Assembly: GCF_000760695.4 (NCBI RefSeq)
Contig: NZ_JHEG04000001.1
Coordinates: forward strand, 3,692,452-3,756,451
DNA: 64,000 nt
Reading direction: 5' to 3'
DNA from: Tolypothrix bouteillei VB521301
GTDB lineage: Bacteria; Cyanobacteriota; Cyanobacteriia; Cyanobacteriales; Nostocaceae
How positions within the stretch are numbered: the stretch's first letter is position 1; the number at the start of each line of letters is the position of its first letter. A program made the position numbers and the translations under genes. Of the stretch, positions 1 through 10,244 are shown one piece after another. Below the pieces are notes generated by a model. It worked only from the letters and a program-made list of their open reading frames with translations. It was not told the origin of the DNA and did no database searches.

Positions 1-3000
1 GTATTCCCAAATCACACGCAAACCTTGCTTTGTCTCTTCTACTACTACAGTCATATCTAACTGAGATGTTAGCTTATCAACATCTATAGAAGCGATCGAT
101 AACCCTGGTAACTCCAACATTTGTTTTGGTGTATTTTGCAGGACAAACATGACTTGGAATAGAGGGTGAAATGAGAGCGATCGCTCTGGTTGGAGTTCTT
201 GTACTAGCTTTTCAAATGGCAAATCTTGATTGGCGTAAGCGGATATTGCTATTTCTCGTACTCTTTGCAGCAGTTTCTGAAAACTGGGATTGCCAGACAG
301 ATCGGTACGCATTACCAAAGTATTGACAAAAAATCCAATCAGGTTTTCAATTTCTGTTCGATTGCGACCTGCGATGGGAGAGCCAACCAGTATATCTTGT
401 TGTCCCGTGTAGCGGTATAGCAGAGTTTGAAATGCTGCCAGTAATGTCATGAACAGCGTTACGCTCTCTTTCCGTGATAGTGCGTTTAGTGCTTGTGATA
501 AACTCTGGGGTATTTCAAAATACTGCGTTGCACCTCGAAAATTCTGTACGGGTGGTCGTTGTCTATCCGCAGGCAACTCCAGTACATTTGTTGCATCTGC
601 TAAGTGCTGTTTCCAATAACTGAGTTGTTTGTTTAGCACGTCGCCTTCAAGCCATTGACGTTGCCAAACTGCGTAATCGGCAAATTGAATGGGCAACTTT
701 GGTAGAGGATTGGGCCAATTCTCGGTGTATGCTTTATACAAAGTTGTCAACTGCTCAAACAAAATGCTCATTGACCAACCATCAGTGGCAATGTGATGCA
801 TCGTCAACATGAGGATATGCTCTTGTGGGGATAGCTCAAACAAGCACGCACGCAACATTAAATCTGATGCTAGATTGAAAGGACGTTGCGCTTCATTTTG
901 TAGCTGCTTGTGTACGACAGTTGTGCGATCGCTCAGCGAGCAATCCTTGAGATCGACCACTTTTAGTTCTACTGACCGAGGTTCACCAATCACTTGTACT
1001 GGGGTTCCATTTTCTATAATAAAAGTAGTCCGCAGTACTTCATGATGGACAACAAGCGCATCTAACGACTTTTGCAATACGTCCACTTTCAGATCGCCTT
1101 GCAACTGCATCGCTTCAACTATGTTATATGCTGCACTGTCTGGCTTTAACTGCGCTAAGAACCAAAGTTGCTGCTGAACATAGGATAAAGGAACTGAGCG
1201 TCGGTTGACTTGTCGGGGAATAGGTAAATGTTCATTTTTACTCTGGTTTTGAAAAGTGGCGATTGCACTTGCTAAACCAGCAATCGTTGGTGTCTCAAAT
1301 AAACGCTGCATCGGCATTTCCACACCAAAGGTTTGGCGTAATCGAGAAATCACTTGCGTTGCTAGCAGTGAATGCCCGCCCAATTCAAAAAAGTTGCTGT
1401 GGATTCCTATGGGTTCTAAACCCAAAACTTGTGACCAAATCGCGGCTAATATCTCTTCAGTAGGAGTGCGAGGTGCGACAAAATTGCTGCTATCAAGCAG
1501 ATCGGATGCGTTTGGGGCAGGTAAAGCGCGGCGATCTACCTTTCCATTAGGGGTTAATGGTACAGTTTCTAAGAAGACAAAGGCTGATGGCAGCATATAA
1601 TCTGGTAACCGCTCTTCTGCAAAGCCGCGCAGTTGACTTGGGGTGACAGGGACTTGCTCTGGTTTCATCACCAAATACGCCACTATCCTCCTGTTACCAG
1701 GAACATCTTCACGAACAATGACTATAGTTTGGAGTACAGCTGGATGTTGGCTAACTACAGTCTCTATCTCTCCTAATTCAATGCGAAATCCTCGTATTTT
1801 TACTTGATTATCAATACGTCCAATATACTCAATCTCACCATTTGGCAAATAACGAGCTAAATCTCCAGTTTTGTACAGGCGTGCAGTTTCTTCTTGAATA
1901 AAGGGGTTGGAAATAAATTTTTCATTGGTCAGTTCAGGACGGTTAAAGTAACCTCTTGCCAATCCCACACCACCAATATGTAATTCCCCAGGTACACCTA
2001 CAGGAACTGGTTGCAAATGCTCATCAAGCAAATAAATTTGTGTATTGGCAATAGGACGTCCAATAGGTACAGTTCTTAACTGGCTTTGTCGCTGGCATTG
2101 CCAAAATGTAACATCAATCGCCGCTTCTGTAGGACCATACAAATTATGCAATTCGCATCTCAGACACTTGAAGAATTTTTCTTGGAGGTCAAGGGATAAA
2201 GCTTCACCACTGCAAAAAACCTTATGTAAGCTGTTGCATTGTTCTAACCCTTCGCTTTCCAGAAATACTTGCAGCATTGAAGGAACAAAATGCAGAGTTG
2301 TAATTTGCTCTTTGACAATAAGATTCACTAAGTAATTTGCATCTCGATGTCCACCTGGTTTGGCAATGACCAGACATGCGCCTGTTATCAGAGTCCAGAA
2401 GAATTCCCAAACAGAAACATCGAAACTGAAAGGAGTTTTTTGCAGGACTTTATCTACGGGTGTCAGTTGATATGCTTCTTGCATCCATAACAAACGATTG
2501 CAAACCCCTGAGTGAACGTTCATTGCACCTTTTGGCTTTCCAGTAGAGCCAGAAGTATAAATGACATATACTAAGTTGTCTGGTTGAACTCCACTGTTTA
2601 AATTAATCGTTTGTTCTCCAGAAATTTTTTCCCAATCAGTATCCAAACAAATAACGAGTGCCTGATGATTCAGCCTGGAGACGAGTTTTTCTTGAGTGAG
2701 CAGCACAGATACTTGGGAATCCGTTAGCATATATGCTAAACGCTCTTGAGGATACTCTGGGTCTAAAGGTACATAAGCTCCTCCTGCTTTGAGAATTCCC
2801 AACAAACCTACAACCATCTCCAGAGATCGTTCCATACAGATGCCAACCAAGACATCTGGTCTTACACCCAAACTTCTGAGATAGTGCGCTAGTTGGTTTG
2901 CACGGCTATTCAACGCTCGATAGGTTAATTGCTCACCTTCAAACACTAACGCAACTGCATCAGGAGTGCGCTTCACTTGTTCCTCAAACAACTCATGAAT

Positions 3001-3843
3001 AAACTGCTGCGGATAGTCTTTGCGAGTATTGTTCCACTCAACCAACAATTGTTGTTTCTCAGTTGCATTGAGTAATGGTAATTGAGAAATTGGGCAGTCA
3101 AGATGAGTAACAAGACTCTCTAATAATGTCTGGAAATGCCCCCTCAATCGGTCGATCGTTCCTGGATTAAACAGATTGGGGTTGTATTCCCACACTCCTC
3201 GCAATCCTTGTTCGATGACTTCAATTGACAGAGTTAAATCCAATTTAGATACCAGACTAGCCATTTCTATAGGAGTTACAGTCAGTTCGGGTAACTCTAG
3301 CGTTTGTCTGGATGTGTTTTGTAAGACAAACATCACTTGGAACAAAGGATGATACGAAGGCGATCGCTCTATTTGAAGTTCTTCTACAAGTTTGTCAAAT
3401 GGAACGTCTTGGTTAGCTCTTGCTTCTAAAACAACCAAACGAACTTTTTGTAACAAATCTCGAAAACTGGGATTGCCAGACATACAAGTACGCAAGACTA
3501 AAGCATTAGCTTTTGCCTCCATGAGTTGTCCTTCATCTGCCATTACGGGACATCCAACTAAAATGTCCTCTTGGCGACTGTAGCGAGACAGCAGAGTTTG
3601 GAAAGCTGCTAATAACGTGCAGAAAATAGTCACGCCCTCTTGTTGCGATAGTGCGTGCAGTTCTTGCGATAGATTTTGAGGAAGTGTAAAAGATAGCTTT
3701 TCTACCTCGCGTGTTTGCGCGACAGGTCGTGGTTTATCTGTCGGTAATTCCAGAACTAAGCTAGCATTTACTAGTTGTTGTTTCCAATAATTCAATTGTT
3801 TTTCTAACTGAAGAGTGGATGGATAGGATAAATTTGTGTTCAT
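1..3843 (-). CDS. Non-ribosomal peptide synthetase, partial (C-A-PCP-C)
   Basis: This is an assembly-line enzyme that activates and condenses amino acids in the cytoplasm. The frame stays open from the ATG at 3843 to the left edge, giving 1281 codons without a stop, so the 3' end lies outside the window. Domain order is: the C-terminal half of a condensation domain (residues 1 to about 240), an adenylation domain (about 265-760, with core YTSGSTGKPKG near 429-439), a carrier domain (LGGHSLL, phosphopantetheine Ser about 825), and a second condensation domain with an intact HHIATDG motif near 1015-1021. Aligning the A domain by eye to GrsA gives specificity residues D-V-W-H-F-S-L-I-D, close to the known serine code. 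The first C domain lacks its HHxxxDG half, and an in-frame TAA lies just upstream of the ATG. The family call is certain. The serine substrate is inferred, and the final product is unknown. Confidence 0.95.
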   Translation of the reverse strand, partial: MNTNLSYPSTLQLEKQLNYWKQQLVNASLVLELPTDKPRPVAQTREVEKLSFTLPQNLSQELHALSQQEGVTIFCTLLAAFQTLLSRYSRQEDILVGCPVMADEGQLMEAKANALVLRTCMSGNPSFRDLLQKVRLVVLEARANQDVPFDKLVEELQIERSPSYHPLFQVMFVLQNTSRQTLELPELTVTPIEMASLVSKLDLTLSIEVIEQGLRGVWEYNPNLFNPGTIDRLRGHFQTLLESLVTHLDCPISQLPLLNATEKQQLLVEWNNTRKDYPQQFIHELFEEQVKRTPDAVALVFEGEQLTYRALNSRANQLAHYLRSLGVRPDVLVGICMERSLEMVVGLLGILKAGGAYVPLDPEYPQERLAYMLTDSQVSVLLTQEKLVSRLNHQALVICLDTDWEKISGEQTINLNSGVQPDNLVYVIYTSGSTGKPKGAMNVHSGVCNRLLWMQEAYQLTPVDKVLQKTPFSFDVSVWEFFWTLITGACLVIAKPGGHRDANYLVNLIVKEQITTLHFVPSMLQVFLESEGLEQCNSLHKVFCSGEALSLDLQEKFFKCLRCELHNLYGPTEAAIDVTFWQCQRQSQLRTVPIGRPIANTQIYLLDEHLQPVPVGVPGELHIGGVGLARGYFNRPELTNEKFISNPFIQEETARLYKTGDLARYLPNGEIEYIGRIDNQVKIRGFRIELGEIETVVSQHPAVLQTIVIVREDVPGNRRIVAYLVMKPEQVPVTPSQLRGFAEERLPDYMLPSAFVFLETVPLTPNGKVDRRALPAPNASDLLDSSNFVAPRTPTEEILAAIWSQVLGLEPIGIHSNFFELGGHSLLATQVISRLRQTFGVEMPMQRLFETPTIAGLASAIATFQNQSKNEHLPIPRQVNRRSVPLSYVQQQLWFLAQLKPDSAAYNIVEAMQLQGDLKVDVLQKSLDALVVHHEVLRTTFIIENGTPVQVIGEPRSVELKVVDLKDCSLSDRTTVVHKQLQNEAQRPFNLASDLMLRACLFELSPQEHILMLTMHHIATDGWSMSILFEQLTTLYKAYTENWPNPLPKLPIQFADYAVWQRQWLEGDVLNKQLSYWKQHLADATNVLELPADRQRPPVQNFRGATQYFEIPQSLSQALNALSRKESVTLFMTLLAAFQTLLYRYTGQQDILVGSPIAGRNRTEIENLIGFFVNTLVMRTDLSGNPSFQKLLQRVREIAISAYANQDLPFEKLVQELQPERSLSFHPLFQVMFVLQNTPKQMLELPGLSIASIDVDKLTSQLDMTVVVEETKQGLRVIWEY

Positions 3844-4548
3844 GGGGATACTAATTTTAATGCCTTAGAAAGGATTATCGTAATTTTTAAAAACTTATTT
3901 TTCAGAATTTTCTTAGGACCTCGAGTTTTCTTTCGGTATAAGCGTTAAGAAAATTTCTTAAGACTAAGTTGCAATTATTTTCAGCTTTGAAAAATTTAGT
4001 ATTTCCCTGGTTTTTTAATGGTTGCAAAGAGCCATATTTAACAAATACCAAAAAAAATGTAAAGTTATCATTGCAATACTGGTTGTCATTATGAAATTAT
4101 TGTGTAGCAAGACAACGAACTAAAAAAAACGAAAAACTAACTATCACAAAAAAACATATACACATACCTGGATACACAATTCTTTGCATTTCCTCACTAA
4201 AGTCAATACTGACTCTTGAGTTTTTGCTGCTTGAGATAGAAGGAGAGGAGAAGAGTTTTTCCCCATGAATTTCTCAATGATTGCCAGTGCTGTTCTCCTC
4301 TTCCTCAGAGATGTATTCATAGGTCAGACATATCTAGAGCGTCGGTATTGTATTCCCAAAAACCCGTTTTCTTCAAGTTGAGCTTACGAGAAATCGAGCT
4401 TTTCGATCCAGAGAAACCAGGTTGTTTGTCTTCATATTGATTTCTGCACGAACGCTCTAGGAATTGGTTGTGCATCTTCATCTAACTGTTTGTAGAGACA
4501 CGGAAGAAACTCTGTTGGAAGCGTTGCTATATTTTTCTACGAGGAAAA
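3844..4548. other. AT-rich spacer upstream of the NRPS gene
   Basis: No convincing coding sequence is visible on either strand. The stretch holds a candidate promoter for the NRPS gene (4035-4063) and a small perfect inverted repeat at 3945-3961 (TTAAGAAA either side of one base). The missing N-terminal half of the first NRPS condensation domain is not recognisable here in any frame. Confidence 0.6.
4035..4063 (-). promoter_or_regulatory. Candidate sigma-70 promoter for the NRPS gene
   Basis: Read on the minus strand, TTTACA (4058-4063) is separated by exactly 17 bases from TAAATA (4035-4040). A start site here would give a 5' leader of roughly 185 nt before the ATG at 3843. Boxes like this occur by chance in AT-rich DNA, so the call rests on the spacing alone. 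Confidence 0.4.
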
Positions 4549-5247
4549 CTAATAAGTAAAATCTAAACTTTCTGCTTGCAATTGCTCTTGTGCTATCTGT
4601 ATCAATTGGCGAGCCTTCTCTAACTTAGTTTCATCTTTAATCTTCTGACCAAACCTCTGTGAATACACAGTTTCGAGGTAATTTAAATAGGCTTGGAGAT
4701 ACTGAATTCGTAAATATGGGTTTTTATCCTGAAGAAACAAAATATCGGATTCCACCATGTAACGAATAACAAACATGGGTATAGGGCTTTGAAATGGATG
4801 AAATTTTGGATTGTGTGCTCCTGTTCCTTGAGTATGTTTGTGAAATTCCCCAATCATCAGCCCTAATTTTACAAAAAAAGGCTTCAGTATTTGGTGGTTA
4901 CTATCAATGATTTGAGTTGCATCGTCAGGATCGACATCAGGTAGAACGATTAACAGCGATTTTTTTAAGGCGGCTACTCCCTCTCGTGGCTCTGTCTCAA
5001 GAAAAATATCTCGATAGCGTAAAATACTATCTATCAATTGCTGCTTTTCCAAGTTTTGAATTCTGAGAACTGCTAGAGACATACTGTTCGATCTAATTGA
5101 GTGAGGAACAAACGGGCACACAGGACCAGGTCTGCCCAAATCTGGATGAGAACGCCCTACAAAATTTTCAACCCACTCCATAGTTTTAATTAAGTAGGGA
5201 AGGTCTTGCTCAAGTTGGTTGAGATCGGTTGGTGTATAAAGTTGCAT
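4549..5247 (-). CDS. DUF6875-like protein next to the NRPS gene
   Basis: This is a soluble protein of 232 residues with no signal peptide or membrane segment from the chosen start. A conserved-looking block, GRPGPVCPFVPHSI, lies near residues 37-50, and the C-terminal half is helical and charged. I recall this Gly-Pro-Cys-Pro-Phe signature from the DUF6875 family, which is often found beside NRPS and PKS genes, but I cannot confirm that by search. The ATG at 5247 (MQLYTPTDL) is chosen because family-like sequence begins there. An in-frame ATG at 5340 would add 31 residues of hydrophobic and basic sequence with no good ribosome site. It reads in the same direction as the NRPS gene, 705 bp upstream. 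The biochemical role is unknown, and a link to peptide synthesis is inferred only from position. Confidence 0.7.
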   Translation of the reverse strand: MQLYTPTDLNQLEQDLPYLIKTMEWVENFVGRSHPDLGRPGPVCPFVPHSIRSNSMSLAVLRIQNLEKQQLIDSILRYRDIFLETEPREGVAALKKSLLIVLPDVDPDDATQIIDSNHQILKPFFVKLGLMIGEFHKHTQGTGAHNPKFHPFQSPIPMFVIRYMVESDILFLQDKNPYLRIQYLQAYLNYLETVYSQRFGQKIKDETKLEKARQLIQIAQEQLQAESLDFTY

Positions 5248-6244
5248 TGCGATTATTCCATGTATTTTTGTCAAAAAAAATTTGAAACGATGAAGAACGA
5301 AGTCACGAACAACCAAACATAATAAATAAGTGGCGTTCATTCCTCATAGGGAAGTGAATTTTGAGTATGTAGTGGTTAGCAGCTTGCTTGAATCTGCTTC
5401 TTCATAGAAACAGATATATGTATTCTCCACGTATTTGTGTACGTGCCTTTGTAAGAGCTTTGTAGGTTTGAGTCGTCAGATACTTTCTTCATGTAAATAT
5501 TCTTCCTTCATAGAATCTTTCACTGACTCCTTAATTTCCACTTAATATATACGTCTATCAAAAAAAATGTAAAATTGAAACTCATAATACCTAATAGAAT
5601 TGTAAAATTTTAGTGTAGAAGAGGGCATTACACTCTTTTGACACAATCCGATCGCTGTAGGTACATATTTTTGACACAATTATGCTTTTTATTGGGAGGA
5701 TAGGGAATTGGAAATCCTATAACTTGTTTGTTATTTCTTATATGAAAATTTAATGAAGTTTGGTGTAAAAAGTATCAAGAAATGTATAACAAAACTTTGT
5801 TTATACAGAAGGAATAATTTTTTGTTGTAATAAAATTAAATCTATTTTTCCTAAATCAATCTAAGAAGTTAGTATAAAAAAAGACTAGGGTGAGTGCTGC
5901 TCGTAAGGATAGGGAATCGGGAGCAGGGGGAACACAATTTTCACGCGATCGCATTCTTGACAGAGATTTAGTTTTATGCATTAGAGCTTTAAAGAAAAAC
6001 TTAATAAGAAAAAAATTTATTTAAAATAATGTCAATTAATTTGATGTAAAAAAGTTGTCAAAATCATCAGAAAAGAAGGATGATCTTGAGTAGCTCAAAA
6101 AATAACAACAGTCAAAATCTGCTCCCAAGCTTACTTGGATAGTTTCTAGAGGAAGACTTAAGCACAACAAACTAAGTAAGACTAATTGCTTGGCAGCAAG
6201 TGTGGACTGAAAGAGAGAACAACTAAGCAAAAAAGTTGAGATAT
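5248..6244. other. Long AT-rich spacer before glgP
   Basis: I see no supported gene. The only longer frame (6036-6230, minus) has leucine/serine-rich low-complexity composition and no recognisable motif. One GCGATCGC-like octamer lies near 5945. The 3' part presumably contains the leader of the phosphorylase gene, but no clear promoter boxes stand out. Confidence 0.5.
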
Positions 6245-8458
6245 ATGAATATCAGCAGTGGAATGACCGCAGCGCAGGTATTGGGTCAGAAATTACCATT
6301 CCCGCTCAAGCGTTTGGCAGATTTAGCTTATAACTATTGGTGGAGTTGGACGAGCGATCGCATTACGCTCTTCCAAACCATCGATCCCCAAGAGTGGGAA
6401 CGTTGCGGTCACAATCCAGTAGCAATTTTAGAAGCAGCATCATACGAGCGTCTTACCCAGTTAGCAGAAGATCCCTTTTACCTCAAGCAGATTGCAGCAC
6501 TCTCAAAAGAGTTTGATGAGTACATCACCAGACAAGATACTTGGGTGAGCCGGGTAGCACCGCAAATTTCCAGAGAAAATCCCATTGCCTACTTCTGCGC
6601 CGAATTTGGAATTCATGAATCCTTACCCGTCTATTCTGGTGGTTTAGGCATCCTGGCTGGGGATCACCTCAAATCAGCATCAGATTTAGGTGTTCCAATG
6701 GTCGGCGTTGGCTTGTTATATCGTCAAGGTTACTTCCGACAAAGATTGAATCGAAACGGATGGCAAGAAGACTATTATGTAGATAACCCCTTCCATCGCA
6801 TGCCATTGGAGTTAATTAGAAATCAGCAAGGGGAACCAATCGTTATAGATGTAGACATTCGCCATCGCCAGGTAAAACTGCAAATTTGGCGAGTGCAAGT
6901 GGGACGGGTGAATCTTTTCTTATTGGATAGCGATCGCCACGACAACGATCCCATAGATCGATGGCTCACCGGGCATTTATATGGTGGTAACCAAGAAACC
7001 CGTATTGCTCAAGAAGTGGTTTTGGGAATTGGAGGCGTCAAAGCCCTAACAGCGTTAGGCATTCAACCTTCCGTCCATCACCTCAACGAAGGACACGCCG
7101 CCTTCTGTACTTTAGAATTTGCCCGTCAGGAAATGGAACGCACGGGTAAATCCTTCTACGATGTAGAAGCCGATGTCCGTTCTCGGTGCGTATTCACAAC
7201 CCACACACCCGTTCCCGCCGGTCACGATGTTTTCTCACCTGACTTAATAGATTCCTTCTTTGCTCAATACTGGCCCAAGTTACGCCTTTCTCGCGAGCAA
7301 TTTTTGGCATTGGGCGCAAGAAGATTGGGCGATCCCTGGGAACCCTTTGGCATGACTGTACTGGCATTGAGAATGTGTCGAGCAGCCAACGGTGTGAGTG
7401 AATTGCACGGTCATGTTTCCCGGAAGATGTGGACGATTTTATATCCAGATCGATCCGAGGACAAAGTTCCCATTGGTTATATTACCAACGGAGTCCACGC
7501 TCCCACTTGGACTGCGCCCTTACTAGCAGAGTTGTACTCTCAATATTTAGGAGCAGATTGGAAGACACGCGTTATCGATCCCAAGACATGGGAGAAAATT
7601 GACGACATTCCCAATGAAGAACTGTGGTGGCGACATAGAGTTTTGAAAGAGCGGCTAATTGCCTACACGCGTTACAGAATTCAGAAAGCTCGCGAACAGC
7701 GTGGTGAAGATTACGACAAAATTCAAGCAGCTGCAACCTTACTCGATCCCAACGTACTGACAATTGGATTTGCCAGACGCTTCAGCCCTTACAAACGAGG
7801 TCACTTGCTGTTGCGTGATGCCCAACGGGCAATTCGGATATTTGGCAACGCCCAACGTCCGGTGCAAATTATTTTTGCAGGAAAAGCTCACCCAGCAGAT
7901 GAAGAAGGCAAACGCATTATTCAGCGTTTGATGGAATGGTGTCGAGATTCAGCAATTCAGCATCGAGTTGCTTTTATAGAAGATTACGACATCTACGTCG
8001 GTCAAAAACTAGTTCAAGGCGTTGATGTTTGGTTGAATAATCCCCGCCGCCCCCTAGAAGCATCAGGTACGAGCGGGCAAAAAGTTTGCTTTAACGGAGG
8101 CATTAATTGCAGCGTATTAGATGGTTGGTGGTGTGAAGGCTACATAGCAGATGCAAATGGTAAAGGGATAAATGGGTGGGCAATTGGTGAGGATGCTCAC
8201 ACCAGCGATCAAGATTTGCAAGATAGTATAGACTCAGAGTCGCTTTATAAGCTTCTGGAAGAGGAAATAGTACCTCTATACTATGACCAAGACAGCAATG
8301 GTATTCCTCACCGTTGGGTGCAAATGATGAAAGCGTCAATTAAGACCAACTCACCCCTCTTTAATACAGATAGGATGATTGCTGACTACGTATCTCAGGT
8401 GTACGTTCCAGAGATTGCGACAAGTTTCCAACCCATTTTGGCAAAAGTTTTGCTTTAA
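6245..8458 (+). CDS. glgP: Alpha-glucan (glycogen) phosphorylase
   Basis: This cytoplasmic GT35 enzyme removes glucose-1-phosphate from glycogen using pyridoxal phosphate. The 737-residue protein begins with the DUF3417-type N-terminal domain (about residues 10-110, LADLAYNYWWSW) typical of the bacterial alpha-glucan phosphorylase subfamily rather than the longer animal type. It also has the active-site stretches NEGHAAF, THTPVPAGHD and RFSPYKRG (about 509). The PLP-binding lysine lies in EASGTSGQK (about 612). The ATG at 6245 is preferred. A TTG three codons upstream is also in frame, and neither has a strong ribosome site. A terminator-like hairpin follows at 8488, and the gene seems to be a single unit. 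Confidence 0.96.
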   Translation: MNISSGMTAAQVLGQKLPFPLKRLADLAYNYWWSWTSDRITLFQTIDPQEWERCGHNPVAILEAASYERLTQLAEDPFYLKQIAALSKEFDEYITRQDTWVSRVAPQISRENPIAYFCAEFGIHESLPVYSGGLGILAGDHLKSASDLGVPMVGVGLLYRQGYFRQRLNRNGWQEDYYVDNPFHRMPLELIRNQQGEPIVIDVDIRHRQVKLQIWRVQVGRVNLFLLDSDRHDNDPIDRWLTGHLYGGNQETRIAQEVVLGIGGVKALTALGIQPSVHHLNEGHAAFCTLEFARQEMERTGKSFYDVEADVRSRCVFTTHTPVPAGHDVFSPDLIDSFFAQYWPKLRLSREQFLALGARRLGDPWEPFGMTVLALRMCRAANGVSELHGHVSRKMWTILYPDRSEDKVPIGYITNGVHAPTWTAPLLAELYSQYLGADWKTRVIDPKTWEKIDDIPNEELWWRHRVLKERLIAYTRYRIQKAREQRGEDYDKIQAAATLLDPNVLTIGFARRFSPYKRGHLLLRDAQRAIRIFGNAQRPVQIIFAGKAHPADEEGKRIIQRLMEWCRDSAIQHRVAFIEDYDIYVGQKLVQGVDVWLNNPRRPLEASGTSGQKVCFNGGINCSVLDGWWCEGYIADANGKGINGWAIGEDAHTSDQDLQDSIDSESLYKLLEEEIVPLYYDQDSNGIPHRWVQMMKASIKTNSPLFNTDRMIADYVSQVYVPEIATSFQPILAKVLL

Positions 8459-8487
8459 AAAATTCACAGTTTCCTGGTTCAGTATCA

Positions 8488-8514
8488 GGGCAGGTATCAT
8501 ACCTGCCCTTTTCT
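8488..8514 (+). terminator. Rho-independent terminator after glgP
   Basis: GGGCAGGT and ACCTGCCC form an 8-bp GC-rich stem with a 5-base loop, followed by TTTTCTT. It begins 30 bases after the glgP stop. Confidence 0.8.
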
Positions 8515-8793
8515 TACTGTATTGTGTTAGGCTAACTGTAGTCATTTTGGACAATTCACTTTTTAAAGAAGTCAGGTAAGCTAAAACACGTTTAACTGGC
8601 AAATTTTTGAGGTTTGAGAAAAAGCACCAGACTCTTCCCTCTCGGTCTGCGCCCTCAGCGTCTCTGCAAGTTAATATGCAAATTAGATGGAACAGCCGAT
8701 CTTGCCAATTCTCGAGATCGATAACCTCTCTATAACTGGGTAACAAAGCAGCAGTAAAGTTTGGTGTTGCAAAATAATAAGAAGTTATCAAAA

Positions 8794-10182
8794 ATGACAG
8801 TTTTTCAACTACCCGACGGTCCCAAGACCCATCCTTGGATTCAAACACTCCAGTGGCTGACGAACCCTCTGGAATATATGGAAGATTGTGCAAAGCGCTA
8901 CGGTGAGATTTTTACTCTCCGCATAGGACCCCGTTTTACGCCCCAAGTTTTTATTAGCAATCCTCAAGCAATTCAACAGATTTTTACCACCGATCCAAAA
9001 TACTTGGACTCTGGCGAATCAGCTGGCATCAGTTCTCCATTGTTAGGGAGACAATCCATGCTGGCTTTAGAAGGAAAACCCCACCAACGGCAAAGAAAGC
9101 TATTAACGCCTCCCTTTCATGGGGAACGAATGCAGGACTACACCCAGCTTATAAACAATATTACCAAGCAAGTGACTAGTCAATGGAAGGTTGGGGAATC
9201 TTTATCCATACGGCCTTCCATGCAAGCCATCTCCTTTCAAGTGATTTTAAAAGCTGTATTCGGATTACAGGAAGGGGAGCGTTACGAAGATTTAACAAAG
9301 CAGCTGAGTGCAACGCTCAATCCAAAATATCCTTTGTTGAATGCTTTTGTTTTTCTTTTTCCCATCCTGCAAAGAGATTTTGGTTCCTGGAGTCCAGGAG
9401 CAAGAATGATGCAGCGAATCCAGCGTATAGATGAACTTGTCTATGCTGAAATTCGAGAGCGTAAAGAGCAAGCAAATTCATCCCGCAATGATATTCTTTC
9501 TTTAATGATGTTGGCTCGTGACGAAAATGGTGAGCCAATGACTGATGTGGAATTGCGAGATGAGTTAATTACTTTATTAGTGGCTGGTCATGAAACCACT
9601 GCCACTGCTTTAGCCTGGGCTTTTTACTGGATTCATAAGTTGCCAGAAGTTCGCGAGAAATTGTTACAAGAAATTGATAGTTTGGGAGAAAACCCAGAGC
9701 CAAATGCTATCTTGCGATCGCCCTATTTAAGTGCTGTTTGTTCTGAGACATTACGTCTTTATCCAGTAGTAACACTGGCATTAAATCGATTGGTTAAATC
9801 TCCACTTGAAGTCATGGGTTATCAATTAGAACCAGGTACTTTGGTAGTGCCTAGTATTTATTTGACCCATCATCGAGAAGATTTATATCCTGATTCAAAG
9901 CATTTTAAGCCAGAGCGTTTTCTAGATCGTCAATTTACTCCCTATGAGTATTTACCATTTGGTGGTGGTAATCGTCGCTGTATTGGTCTGGCATTTGCTT
10001 TGATGGAGATGAAACTAGTTTTGGCAACAGTACTCTCCATGTGGCAAATGGAACTAGATGATAGTCAACGCGTGCAGCCAGTACGTCAAGGTGCTCTTAT
10101 GAGACCATCACTCGGAGTACCAATGGTGGTGAAAGGATTGCGGCAATCTCAAAAAGTCTTGGAAACTGTCACATCTGTCTAG
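8794..10182 (+). CDS. Cytochrome P450, CYP110-like
   Basis: A haem monooxygenase of 462 residues. It shows the I-helix oxygen-binding motif AGHETT (about 264), the K-helix ExxR in ETLR (about 318), and the haem-binding loop FGGGNRRCIG with the cysteine ligand near 396. The N-terminus (LPDGPKTHPWIQ...YMEDCAKRYGEIF) resembles the cyanobacterial CYP110 family, members of which oxidise fatty acids, alkanes or terpenes. There is no N-terminal membrane anchor, consistent with a soluble bacterial P450. The ATG at 8794 is chosen over in-frame TTG/GTG codons from 8761 because the conserved sequence begins there. No redox partner is adjacent. The substrate cannot be read from the sequence. A role in tailoring the product of the NRPS cluster 5 kb away is possible but unsupported. 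Confidence 0.95.
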   Translation: MTVFQLPDGPKTHPWIQTLQWLTNPLEYMEDCAKRYGEIFTLRIGPRFTPQVFISNPQAIQQIFTTDPKYLDSGESAGISSPLLGRQSMLALEGKPHQRQRKLLTPPFHGERMQDYTQLINNITKQVTSQWKVGESLSIRPSMQAISFQVILKAVFGLQEGERYEDLTKQLSATLNPKYPLLNAFVFLFPILQRDFGSWSPGARMMQRIQRIDELVYAEIRERKEQANSSRNDILSLMMLARDENGEPMTDVELRDELITLLVAGHETTATALAWAFYWIHKLPEVREKLLQEIDSLGENPEPNAILRSPYLSAVCSETLRLYPVVTLALNRLVKSPLEVMGYQLEPGTLVVPSIYLTHHREDLYPDSKHFKPERFLDRQFTPYEYLPFGGGNRRCIGLAFALMEMKLVLATVLSMWQMELDDSQRVQPVRQGALMRPSLGVPMVVKGLRQSQKVLETVTSV

Positions 10183-10190
10183 TTTGTTCG

Positions 10191-10226
10191 GCTCATCTAC
10201 TGTTTGCTTCGGTAGATGAGCGATCT
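10191..10226 (+). terminator. Terminator after the P450 gene
   Basis: A perfect 10-bp stem (GCTCATCTAC / GTAGATGAGC) with an 11-base loop starts 9 bases after the stop codon. A short T-run follows (GATCTTT). Confidence 0.75.
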
Positions 10227-10244
10227 TTAAAAAGTTATGGAACC

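Noticed and set aside
6036..6230. 64-codon minus frame upstream of glgP
   Set aside because: Low-complexity Leu/Ser-rich translation in AT-rich DNA, no support.
8351..8893. 180-codon open frame on the minus strand
   Set aside because: It covers the end of glgP and the start of the P450 gene in antisense; no motif or ribosome site, and its content is explained as the shadow of those genes.
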